Assembly: GCF_001191005.1 (NCBI RefSeq)
Contig: NZ_CP012201.1
Location: 2,790,001-2,854,000 of the forward strand
DNA from: Massilia sp. NR 4-1
GTDB lineage: Bacteria; Pseudomonadota; Gammaproteobacteria; Burkholderiales; Burkholderiaceae_D
Direction of reading: 5' to 3'
Length of the DNA stretch: 64,000 bases
A model generated the notes under the pieces. It had not been told where the DNA came from and ran no database searches. It worked only from the letters and a program-made list of their open reading frames with translations. Both the position numbers and the translations under genes were made by a program. Below, piece after piece: positions 19,632 through 27,516 of the stretch (the first letter of the stretch is position 1; the number at the start of each line of letters is the position of its first letter).

Positions 19632-20669
19632 ATGTCCGATGTTTTCAGCGCCGCGGCGGCACAAGAACAAGAACCGGCAATCACTGCATTCAAGGTCCGC
19701 GTCCTGCTGGTGGATGACCAGCTCATCATCATTGAAGCCGTGCGCCGCATGCTCGCCGACCACCCCGATATCGAGTTCCACCACGTGACCGACCCGCAGC
19801 AGGCGTTCGACACGGCGCTGCTGTTGCAACCGACCGTCATCCTGCAGGACCTGGTGCTGCCCGAGGTCGATGGCTTCGACCTGATCCGTCGCTACCGCGC
19901 CCACGAAATCCTGCGCCACATTCCCGTCATCGTGCTGTCCTCGCGCGAAGACCCCAAACTCAAGGCTCACAGCTTCGCCATGGGCGCCAACGACTATATG
20001 GTCAAGCTGCCCGACCGGCTGGAAGTGCTGGCGCGCGTGCGCTACCACTCGGCGGCCCACATCAACCGCCTGCAGCGCGACGAAGCCTTCCGCTTCCTGC
20101 GCGAGAGCCAGCAGCGCCTGGCCGACGCCAATATCGAGCTGCAAAAACTGGCCGCGCTCGATGCCTTGACCGGCATCGCCAACCGCCGCCGCTTCGACGA
20201 AGTGCTGCACGTAGAGTGGCAGCGCGCCCAGCGCGACCGCCAGCCGCTGGCGCTGCTGCTGTGCGATGTGGACTTCTTCAAATGCTATAACGACAGCTTC
20301 GGCCACCCGGCTGGCGACCTGTGCCTGAAGAAGACGGCGGCCGTGCTGACCGCCCACCTGAAACGCGCGGCCGATCTGGCGGCGCGCTATGGCGGCGAGG
20401 AATTCGCCATCATCCTGCCCGATACCGACGCCGCCGGCGCCTTGACGGTGGCGCAAGCCTGCATCGTCCACCTGCAAGGCCTGGGCATGGCCAATCCCGG
20501 CGCCCAGCCGCTGGGCGTGGTCACCATGTCGGTCGGCGTCGCCACCATGGTGCCGGCACCCGAATACAGCCCGGCCGACCTGATCGCCCAGGCCGACCGC
20601 GCCCTGTACGCCGCCAAACGCAGCGGCCGCAACTGCGCGCTCGACGCCGCCAGCCTCACGCCAGCCTGA
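19632..20669 (+). CDS. wspR: Response regulator diguanylate cyclase WspR
   Basis: A 345-residue output protein of the Wsp pathway that makes c-di-GMP when phosphorylated. The receiver has phosphoacceptor Asp73 in LQDLVLPEVDG. A helical stalk (about 135-175) joins it to a GGDEF domain with an intact active site GGEEF (254-258). The inhibitory I-site RAAD lies at 245-248, exactly five residues before GGEEF, so product feedback should work. It is last in the operon, about 49 bp after wspF. Confidence 0.95.
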   Translation: MSDVFSAAAAQEQEPAITAFKVRVLLVDDQLIIIEAVRRMLADHPDIEFHHVTDPQQAFDTALLLQPTVILQDLVLPEVDGFDLIRRYRAHEILRHIPVIVLSSREDPKLKAHSFAMGANDYMVKLPDRLEVLARVRYHSAAHINRLQRDEAFRFLRESQQRLADANIELQKLAALDALTGIANRRRFDEVLHVEWQRAQRDRQPLALLLCDVDFFKCYNDSFGHPAGDLCLKKTAAVLTAHLKRAADLAARYGGEEFAIILPDTDAAGALTVAQACIVHLQGLGMANPGAQPLGVVTMSVGVATMVPAPEYSPADLIAQADRALYAAKRSGRNCALDAASLTPA

Positions 20670-20778
20670 TCCACCACCAGCCGGCGCCGCCCGGCACGGT
20701 GGGCGCTGCCAGCCGGCTTGCAATACCTTCCCCCTCCGCTTCACACGATACGACAGGCAGTGACATCTCTTCGCCGCA

Positions 20779-21450
20779 TCACGCTGCAGGGCCGGGCGTG
20801 CCATGCCCGGCGCCAGCAATAAGCGTCCTGCTGCGCCACAACAGGATGGCGCTAATGGCAAACCACAGGAAGTAGCCCAGGAAACCGATGCGCTGGCCCC
20901 AGCCGGGCAGCACATCGGCGCCCGAACGGAACGCCGCCTGCCAGCCGATATTCAGCAGCACGAAGCCCATGAAACAGGGCGTGAGCCGGCCCCAGACCTT
21001 CCATCCCAGCTGGCGCGCGAATAGCGGCCCAAGCCAGCACAGCGCCATGGCCCACAGCAGGCCCGAGCCCATGGCGCCAGCGGCGTGGGCGAGCGTGAGG
21101 GCCGAGCCATAATCATCGGGATCGAGCGGAAAGACGCCTGCCACCACCAGCATCAGACCCGATCCCATCAGCAGCGCCGGCCCGGTGCGCCGCTCGGCAA
21201 CGCGCAACAAGGCATACGCGAACCAGGCCAGCAACAGACCCGGCACGATGAAGCCCAGCAGATTGAAAGCCGGTGCAGACGGCGCGCCCAATGCGCCCAG
21301 CTCGCTGACCGCCTTGCGGCCATGGGCATAGCCGTCGCTGCGCAGCGCGGCAAAGCCAATCAGGCTGGCGAAGAACAGCACACCGGCTAGCAGCCCGGCC
21401 AGCCACGCGGCCCCGCCTTGCGCGGGCGGTGGTGCCATCGTCTTTTTCAT
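20779..21450 (-). CDS. DUF998-family integral membrane protein
   Basis: A 223-residue protein with about six hydrophobic segments and short loops (AAWLAGLLAGVLFFASLIGF, FNLLGFIVPGLLLAWFAYAL, LLWAMALCWLGPLF). The GYAHGRKAVSELG segment after TM1 and FPLDPDD between TMs resemble DUF998 proteins. Function unknown. I start it at the ATG at 21450 (MKKTMAPPP); the longer frame adds a polar, poorly supported leader. It faces wspR convergently. Confidence 0.7.
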   Translation of the reverse strand: MKKTMAPPPAQGGAAWLAGLLAGVLFFASLIGFAALRSDGYAHGRKAVSELGALGAPSAPAFNLLGFIVPGLLLAWFAYALLRVAERRTGPALLMGSGLMLVVAGVFPLDPDDYGSALTLAHAAGAMGSGLLWAMALCWLGPLFARQLGWKVWGRLTPCFMGFVLLNIGWQAAFRSGADVLPGWGQRIGFLGYFLWFAISAILLWRSRTLIAGAGHGTPGPAA

Positions 21451-21591
21451 ATCGTCTCGATATTCTTGTTGGGTGAGGGCGATGCTAGCACGCGGCCCGG
21501 GCCAAAGCATGAAGGCGAATGCCCAGGCCAGGGGGTAAAGGCGCGTATTGGAAGGGACATGATCCGCCTGGATATGTCCTTGGCGGAGAGC

Positions 21592-22029
21592 TTAAACTGC
21601 GCCGACCGTAACCGTGAGCGACCACGGGGCGGCAATAGGAATTTCCCAGCGCAAGCTCACCGGATATGCGTGCGAGGTGGCGACGACAAGCTCGCCGGCA
21701 ATGCCCGCGCAGCGAAAGGGTTCGGCTTCAGACGAATGCAGGAGCCAAATCAGCGAGCCGTCGCGCGCGCGCACCACGGCGAGAAAACCGGCACCTTCCC
21801 AGGACGTTTCTCCGCCAAACACAAGATAATCCGGCGATACGGCCAAAGGATCGCCGACGCAGATGGCTGACCAATTGTCAGGTTCGCAGTGCAGCAACTC
21901 ACCGATAGAACGCCGCGCGCCCTGCGCTGCGGCATGGCCAAGCAGCGCAATGTAAGTATCGTCCTCGAAATAGATCCCATCCTCGATGCGGCACTCTTCC
22001 GACTTCCAGCGCTCAGTGATTTCCCCCAT
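21592..22029 (-). CDS. Hypothetical protein, 145 residues
   Basis: No recognised domain. It is soluble and acidic, with alternating hydrophobic beta-like stretches (YLVFGGETSWEGAGFLAVV, GSLIWLLHSS, ELVVATSHAYPVSLRWEI). The ATG at 22029 has a good purine-rich site (GAGAGAAG) 3 bp upstream. Codon use is plausible but less GC-biased than the neighbours. It may be a lineage-specific gene; the size and fold pattern would suit a small immunity-type protein, but there is no toxin gene beside it. Confidence 0.6.
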   Translation of the reverse strand: MGEITERWKSEECRIEDGIYFEDDTYIALLGHAAAQGARRSIGELLHCEPDNWSAICVGDPLAVSPDYLVFGGETSWEGAGFLAVVRARDGSLIWLLHSSEAEPFRCAGIAGELVVATSHAYPVSLRWEIPIAAPWSLTVTVGAV

Positions 22030-22086
22030 GACTTCTCTCAATGCATGTGTTTGGCTAAGGACTATCTACGAAGTGAACTTTTCCTG

Positions 22087-22611
22087 CTAGCGGCTGGCAT
22101 CGCGCTCACGGCAGCTCAAAGAAGCGAAATCCCCATGCGGCAGCTTGGCCTTGATACTCACCTGGCCCAGTTCATTGTGAAGATCGACATGGTCGGTGAA
22201 CGTGCATTTGTTTTCGTCTGCAAATTTTTGCAAATTCCTGGTGCTGCCTGCAACCTTGACCGATATGCCGATTCCCGGGCTAACGCAGCACCCCACATAC
22301 CGCGACATATATTCCTCCTCAATCACCATCAGTTCGTGCCCCATGAACTTGGCTGGTTTGCGCAGAAGATAATAGTCGGTGTAGTCGGCCCGCTGGTTTG
22401 GCCTTTGGCTGATCAGGCCTTCGCGCATATATGCCTGAATAGCCTTCCCAGAATCACCAATCCTTCCTGCCGTTCCTCTTTTTAGACGCATTGCATGCGT
22501 CAACCCGCGCTCCAAATCTTGCGCCTCCGACGCCATCCCGTGGACGGCGGCGACGGCAAGAAGAGCCGATGCAAGAATTTTATAAACAATATGAATTGAA
22601 TTCATTTTCAA
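22087..22611 (-). CDS. Hypothetical exported protein, 174 residues
   Basis: An N-terminal signal peptide is clear: positive start, hydrophobic ILASALLAVAAVHG and a likely cleavage after MAS. The mature part has a Cys pair (GCCVSPGIG) and a further two Cys, compatible with disulfides in the periplasm. No family is recognised. It is AT-richer than flanking genes and sits between murB and the other orphan, which together look like a recent insertion. Confidence 0.6.
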   Translation of the reverse strand: MKMNSIHIVYKILASALLAVAAVHGMASEAQDLERGLTHAMRLKRGTAGRIGDSGKAIQAYMREGLISQRPNQRADYTDYYLLRKPAKFMGHELMVIEEEYMSRYVGCCVSPGIGISVKVAGSTRNLQKFADENKCTFTDHVDLHNELGQVSIKAKLPHGDFASLSCRERDASR

Positions 22612-22656
22612 TCAAGCCAATTCCGGCATTGCCAATATGGGCAGTAGCGCATTCTT

Positions 22657-23685
22657 TTAAACGAAGACCGGCTCCGGCTCCAGCCGCACGCCATAGCGCG
22701 CCAGCACGTCGGCCTGGATGGCCGCCGCCAGCGCCTGCACCTCGGCGCCGGTGGCGCCGCCATTGTTCACCAGCACCAGCGCCTGTTTGGGATAGACCCC
22801 GGCACGGCCCAGCGACTTGCCTTTCCAGCCGCACTGGTCGATCAGCCAGCCGGCCGCCAGCTTTTCGCTGCCGTCGGCCTGGCGGTGGTGCACCAGCTCG
22901 GGGAACTGCGCCAGCAGGCGCGCACACTGCTCGCCCGGCACCACGGGATTCTTGAAGAAGCTGCCGGCATTGCCGATCTCGGCCGGATCGGGCAGCTTGC
23001 GGCGGCGGATGGCGATCACCGTATCGGCCACCTGCTGCGGCGTGGGCACCGCCCAGCCCTGCTGCTGCACGGCCGCCGCCAGTTCGGCGTAGCGCAGATT
23101 GGGCTGCCAGGCTTTAGGCAAGGCAAAGGTCACTTCCAGGATAATCAGCTGTTTGCCCGCGGCCTGCTTGAAGATGCTGTCGCGGTAGGCGAAGCGGCAG
23201 GCGGCGCCATCCAGGGTCACGATCTCGCCGCTGGCGGTATCAAAGGCGCGCAGGCTATGGAAAACGTCCTTGGTTTCGGCACCATACGCCCCAATATTCT
23301 GGATAGGTGCCGCGCCCACCGTGCCGGGGATCAGGGACAGGTTTTCCAGCCCGCCCAGGCCTTGCGCCAGCGTCCATTGCACGAAAGCGTGCCAGTTCTC
23401 GCCGGCCGCCGCCCGCACATAATGGTGCTGCGCATCGCTGGGCAGCACTTCCTTGCCTTGCAGCGCGATATGCAGCACCAGGCCGGGAAAGTCGGCACCC
23501 AGCAGCAGATTGCTGCCGCCGCCCAGCACCAGGCGCGGCAAGGCGGCCAGCGCCGGATCGGCCAGCACGGCGCGCAACTGTCCCTCATCCGTCACGCGCA
23601 GATAATGCTGCGCCCTGGCGTCGATGCCAAAGGTATTTAGATGCTTAAGGGAAAATTGATGCTGGAGAGAAATATGTGATTGCAT
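22657..23685 (-). CDS. murB: UDP-N-acetylenolpyruvoylglucosamine reductase
   Basis: A 342-residue FAD enzyme that reduces UDP-GlcNAc-enolpyruvate to UDP-MurNAc in peptidoglycan synthesis. It has the FAD-binding LVLGGGSNLLL, the GAYGAE segment, FAYRDSIFK with the conserved Tyr and Arg, and the proton donor Ser in NAGSFFKNPVV. The extra YRDS loop and length mark it as type I MurB. It is divergent from yajQ across about 150 bp. Confidence 0.96.
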   Translation of the reverse strand: MQSHISLQHQFSLKHLNTFGIDARAQHYLRVTDEGQLRAVLADPALAALPRLVLGGGSNLLLGADFPGLVLHIALQGKEVLPSDAQHHYVRAAAGENWHAFVQWTLAQGLGGLENLSLIPGTVGAAPIQNIGAYGAETKDVFHSLRAFDTASGEIVTLDGAACRFAYRDSIFKQAAGKQLIILEVTFALPKAWQPNLRYAELAAAVQQQGWAVPTPQQVADTVIAIRRRKLPDPAEIGNAGSFFKNPVVPGEQCARLLAQFPELVHHRQADGSEKLAAGWLIDQCGWKGKSLGRAGVYPKQALVLVNNGGATGAEVQALAAAIQADVLARYGVRLEPEPVFV

Positions 23686-23836
23686 AACAAGCCGGGTATT
23701 TTGATCGATTATAGTAGGAAAGGGGTAAAAACGACCGAGCGTTCGCCTCTTTGTCCGTTAAAATGTCGCATCTTTTGAGCGGCGCCCCCTGATTCAGCTG
23801 TTACGCGCCGCCCCAATAATTACAAGGAAATGCATC

Positions 23837-24322
23837 ATGCCATCGTTTGACGTAGTATCTGAAGCCGATATGATCGAAGTCCGCAATGCGGTCGACCAGT
23901 CCAATAAAGAAATCAGCACCCGTTTCGACTTCAAGGGCAGCGATGCGCGCGTGGAGCAAAAAGAGCACGACCTGACCGCCTTCGCCGATTCCGATTTCCA
24001 GCTCAGCCAGGTACGCGATGTGCTGACCAATAAGCTGGCCAAGCGCAAGGTCGACGTGCGCTTCCTCGACGAGGGCAAGATCGAGAAGATCGGCGGCGAC
24101 AAGGTCAAGCAGGTGATCAAGGTGAAAAACGGCATCGAAACCGAAACCGCCAAGAAAATCACCCGCATCATCAAGGACAGCAAGATGAAAGTCCAGGCCA
24201 GCATCCAGGGCGAATCGGTACGCGTGACCGGCGCCAAGCGCGACGATCTGCAAGCGGCCATGGCCCTGCTGCGCAAGGAAGTTGCGGATACGCCGCTGGA
24301 GTTCAACAACTTCCGCGACTGA
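23837..24322 (+). CDS. yajQ: YajQ-family nucleotide-binding protein
   Basis: A 161-residue protein with two ferredoxin-like folds. It shows the family start MPSFDVVSEAD, NAVDQSNKEISTRFDFKG and the C-terminal KRDDLQAAMALL followed by DTPLEFNNFRD. In Xanthomonas and Pseudomonas, members bind c-di-GMP and affect transcription; in others nucleic acid or tRNA binding is reported. A c-di-GMP effector role here is plausible given WspR but not shown. Confidence 0.94.
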   Translation: MPSFDVVSEADMIEVRNAVDQSNKEISTRFDFKGSDARVEQKEHDLTAFADSDFQLSQVRDVLTNKLAKRKVDVRFLDEGKIEKIGGDKVKQVIKVKNGIETETAKKITRIIKDSKMKVQASIQGESVRVTGAKRDDLQAAMALLRKEVADTPLEFNNFRD

Positions 24323-24382
24323 TCCCCTCCCCTCCGGCGCGTGGAGACGCGCCTGCACTAACCACGTAGTCCAAGGATAGAA

Positions 24383-25651
24383 ATGAAACGTGTTGACGAC
24401 TTCCGCCTCAAGTTTGGCGATAAAGAATATGTGCCAATCATGATCGGCGGGATGGGCGTGGATATCTCCACGTCTGAACTGGCGCTTGAAGCTGCCCGCC
24501 TGGGCGGCATCGGCCATATTTCCGATGCGATGGTGGAGGACGTGTCCGACCGCCGCTTCGATACCAGCTTCGTCAAGGAAAAGACCAAGCTGTACAAGTT
24601 CAACATCAACAATATGGACAAGGCGGTAGTGCAGTTCGACCTGGGCCGCCTGGCCGAGGCGCAGCGTCTGCATATCGGCAAAACCATGGAAGCGAAAAAA
24701 GGCCCGGGCCTGATCTTCGTGAACTGCATGGAAAAACTGACCATGAACGGGCCGAAGGAAACCCTGCGCACCCGCCTCAACGCGGCGCTGGACGCGGGCA
24801 TCGACGGCATCACCCTGTCGGCCGGCCTGCACTTCGGCTCCTTCGCGCTGATGGCCGACCATCCGCGCTTCCGCGAAGCCAAGCTGGGCATCATCGTGTC
24901 CTCGGTGCGCGCGCTGCAGATCTTCCTGCGCAAGAACGCCAAGCTCGATCGCCTGCCCGACTTCGTGATCGTGGAAGGCCCGCTGGCCGGCGGCCACCTC
25001 GGCTTCGGCCTGGAAGACTGGCAGGATTACGACCTGCACACCATCGTCGCTGAAATCCTGGCCTACCTGAAGAAGGAAGAGCTGAGCATTCCCGTCATCG
25101 CGGCGGGCGGCGTGTTCACCGGCAGCGATGCCGTGTCCTTCCTGGAAATGGGCGCGGCCGGCGTGCAGGTGGCGACCCGCTTCACCATCGCCAAGGAATG
25201 CGGCCTGCCGGACAAGGTCAAGCAGGAATACATCAAGGCCACCGAGGAAGACATCATCGTCAACGGCGTGTCGCCGACCGGCTATCCGATGCGCATGCTG
25301 CGCCAGACCCCGGCCATCGGCGCCGGCATCCGCCCCGGCTGCGAATCCTACGGCTATCTGCTGGACGCCACCGGCAGCTGCGCCTACATCAATTCGTATA
25401 ACCGCGAAGTGGTGGCCAACGGCGGCACCGACAAGGGCATCAAGGTGATGGACAAGACCTGCCTGTGCACCCATATGCGCAACTTCAACTGCTGGACTTG
25501 CGGCCATTACACCTACCGCCTGAAGGACACCACGCACAAGCTGGCCAATGGCGAGTACCAGCTGCCGACGGCCGAGCATATCTTCCAGGATTACCAGTTC
25601 AGCGTGGACAACCAGATCGCCCTGCCGCCGAAGGAAGAAGTAGCGGCCTGA
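24383..25651 (+). CDS. Nitronate monooxygenase-like FMN enzyme with C-terminal Cys cluster
   Basis: A 422-residue TIM-barrel flavoprotein of the NMO/2-nitropropane dioxygenase superfamily. Family features include the N-terminal IMIGGMGVDIS, GPLAGGHLGFG, and IAAGGVFTGSDAVSFLEMGAAGVQVATRF for FMN phosphate binding. It is longer than classical NMOs. The C-terminal extension carries a CxCx7CxxC array at Cys360, 362, 370 and 373 with a nearby His375, plus further Cys upstream (GCESYGY, TGSCAY), which could hold a metal or Fe-S centre. The substrate is therefore not safely assigned to nitronates. Confidence 0.82.
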   Translation: MKRVDDFRLKFGDKEYVPIMIGGMGVDISTSELALEAARLGGIGHISDAMVEDVSDRRFDTSFVKEKTKLYKFNINNMDKAVVQFDLGRLAEAQRLHIGKTMEAKKGPGLIFVNCMEKLTMNGPKETLRTRLNAALDAGIDGITLSAGLHFGSFALMADHPRFREAKLGIIVSSVRALQIFLRKNAKLDRLPDFVIVEGPLAGGHLGFGLEDWQDYDLHTIVAEILAYLKKEELSIPVIAAGGVFTGSDAVSFLEMGAAGVQVATRFTIAKECGLPDKVKQEYIKATEEDIIVNGVSPTGYPMRMLRQTPAIGAGIRPGCESYGYLLDATGSCAYINSYNREVVANGGTDKGIKVMDKTCLCTHMRNFNCWTCGHYTYRLKDTTHKLANGEYQLPTAEHIFQDYQFSVDNQIALPPKEEVAA

Positions 25652-25669
25652 TACGCTTCCGGCATCAGG

Positions 25670-25703
25670 AAGGCGCAGCCTGCAAAGGTCTGCGCCTTTT
25701 TTT
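25670..25703 (+). terminator. Rho-independent terminator after the nitronate monooxygenase-like gene
   Basis: Hairpin AAGGCGCAG / CTGCGCCTT with an 11-nt loop, then a T-run. It lies 18 bp past the stop and just before the convergent LysR gene. Confidence 0.88.
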
Positions 25704-25715
25704 CGTCCCGGCCGT

Positions 25716-26639
25716 TCACATGCCGCTGATGCGGCGCGCAAACTCCGGCTGGCGGAAACGCTCGACGACGAAATCGACAAAGAGCCGTGTCTTGGCCGGC
25801 AGCAGCTTCTTGCTGGAGTAGTAGATCGAGAGCGGCCCGGTACGCGCCGACCATCCCGGCAGCAGGCGTATCAGCTCGCCGCGCTCCAGATAGGGCGTGG
25901 CATGCGGCGACGGCAGCAGGGCCACGCCCATGCCCAGGGCCGCGGCATGCGCCATCGCTTCCGGATCGTCGAAGATGGCGCTGGCGCGGTGCTCGGCCAC
26001 GCCCTCCTCGCCCTTGGCGTTGCGCAGCGTCCAGTTGCGCAAACGGCCGCTGCCGGCCGAGCGGCGCGCGATGCCGTCCAGCGCCGCCAGGTCCGCCGGG
26101 TGGCGCGGCATGGGCCGCCCGGCCATATAGCTCGGCGACGCCGTTGCCACGATATGCACCGGCGCCAGTTCGCGCGCGATCACACCCGGCGTCAGGTCGA
26201 TGCCGCCGCCGATCGCCACATCGAAACCGCCGCCGATCAGGTCGACCTGGCGGTTATCGAAATGCCAGTCCGGCACGATGCCGGGATAGCGCTGCACGAA
26301 CTCGGCCAGCAACGGCAGCAGGTACATGCGGCCGAACGCCAGCGCCACGCCCACCTTCAGCGTGCCCGATGGCTGGCCATCGTCCTGCGCCACGTCGGCC
26401 ATCGCGTCCTGCAGCTGCATCAGCGGCGCGCTGATCTGGCGCAGCAGGCGCTCGCCGCCTTCGGTCAGGGTCAGGCTGCGCGTGCTGCGCTGGAACAGGC
26501 GCAGGCCCAGGGCGGCCTCCAGCCGCGCCACATTCTTGCTGACCGCCGCCGGCGTCAGGCCGAGGCGGCGCGCCGCCACCGAAAAGCTGCCGCCTTCGGC
26601 GCTTTGCACAAAGGAGTCGAGATGGTTGAGGGGTTCCAT
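25716..26639 (-). CDS. LysR-family transcriptional regulator
   Basis: A 307-residue LTTR. The N-terminal winged helix-turn-helix (DSFVQSAEGGSFSVAARRLGLTPAAVSKNVARLEAALG, about 6-43) is followed by a linker helix and a periplasmic-binding-like effector domain (GTLKVGVALAFGRMYLLPLL onward). It is transcribed divergently from an SDR gene, the classic arrangement for an LTTR that controls its neighbour, and a strong dyad lies in the shared gap. Confidence 0.92.
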   Translation of the reverse strand: MEPLNHLDSFVQSAEGGSFSVAARRLGLTPAAVSKNVARLEAALGLRLFQRSTRSLTLTEGGERLLRQISAPLMQLQDAMADVAQDDGQPSGTLKVGVALAFGRMYLLPLLAEFVQRYPGIVPDWHFDNRQVDLIGGGFDVAIGGGIDLTPGVIARELAPVHIVATASPSYMAGRPMPRHPADLAALDGIARRSAGSGRLRNWTLRNAKGEEGVAEHRASAIFDDPEAMAHAAALGMGVALLPSPHATPYLERGELIRLLPGWSARTGPLSIYYSSKKLLPAKTRLFVDFVVERFRQPEFARRISGM

Positions 26640-26664
26640 TCGTCCATTTTATACCTTTGGTTGA

Positions 26665-26691
26665 AATAGATTAGCCCGATTACCATCTATT
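26665..26691. promoter_or_regulatory. Inverted-repeat operator between the LysR and SDR genes
   Basis: A perfect 7-bp inverted repeat, AATAGAT-N13-ATCTATT, sits in the 111-bp gap between the divergent starts. Interrupted dyads of this shape are the usual recognition sites of LysR regulators, so this is the likely site for autoregulation and SDR control. Confidence 0.6.
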
Positions 26692-26750
26692 CATCTTGGA
26701 ATGCATGACCGATACTGGCTTCATCCCAACCATTTTGAAGGAAGCCCATC

Positions 26751-27503
26751 ATGAACCAGTCCACCTCTAGCCTGAACGGCAAAATCGCTTTCGTCACCGG
26801 CGGCTCGCGCGGCATCGGCGCCGCCATCGTGCGCCGCCTGGCCGCCGACGGCGCCACCGTCGCCTTCACGTACCACAATTCGCGCGGCGCGGCCGATGCG
26901 CTGGCGGCCGACGTGGAAGCGGCGGGCGGCCGCGCCCTGCCCATCCAGGCCGACGCCGCCGACGTGCATGCGGTCAAGACGGTGATCGACGATCTCGCCA
27001 GGCAGTTTGGCCGTCTCGACATCCTGGTCAACAATGCCGGCGTCTTCATCCCCGGCGCGCTGGCCGATTTCTCGCTGGAGGATTTCGACCGCACCGTGAA
27101 CGTGAATGTGCGCGCGGTGTTTGCCGCCATCAAGGCCGCAGCCGTGCATATGGGCGATGGCGGCCGCGTGATCAATATCGGCAGCGTGAATGCCGACCGC
27201 GTTCCTTTCCCCGGCATGAGCGTGTACGCCATGAGCAAGGCGGCGCTGACCGGCCTGGTGCAAGGTCTGGCGCGTGACCTGGGGCCGCGCGGCATCACCG
27301 TCAACAATGTGCAGCCTGGTCCCGTGAATACGGAAATGAATCCGGAGAGCGGCGATTTCGCCAACGCCATGCACGCCATCATGGCCCTGCCGCGTCACGG
27401 ACACCCCGATGAGGTGGCGGGCATGGTGGCTTATCTGGCCCGTCCGGAAGCGGCTTTCGTCACCGGCGCCAACCTGACCATCGACGGTGGCTTCGGCGCC
27501 TGA
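26751..27503 (+). CDS. Short-chain dehydrogenase/reductase
   Basis: A 250-residue classical SDR. The cofactor motif TGGSRGIG, the NNAG motif, the catalytic Ser in NIGSVN and the YAMSK Tyr-Lys pair are all intact, and the C-terminus ends GANLTIDGGFGA as in 3-oxoacyl-ACP reductase-like enzymes. The substrate is unknown. The divergent LysR gene probably regulates it, possibly in response to the substrate. Confidence 0.93.
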   Translation: MNQSTSSLNGKIAFVTGGSRGIGAAIVRRLAADGATVAFTYHNSRGAADALAADVEAAGGRALPIQADAADVHAVKTVIDDLARQFGRLDILVNNAGVFIPGALADFSLEDFDRTVNVNVRAVFAAIKAAAVHMGDGGRVINIGSVNADRVPFPGMSVYAMSKAALTGLVQGLARDLGPRGITVNNVQPGPVNTEMNPESGDFANAMHAIMALPRHGHPDEVAGMVAYLARPEAAFVTGANLTIDGGFGA

Positions 27504-27516
27504 GGCGGAACGGTAA

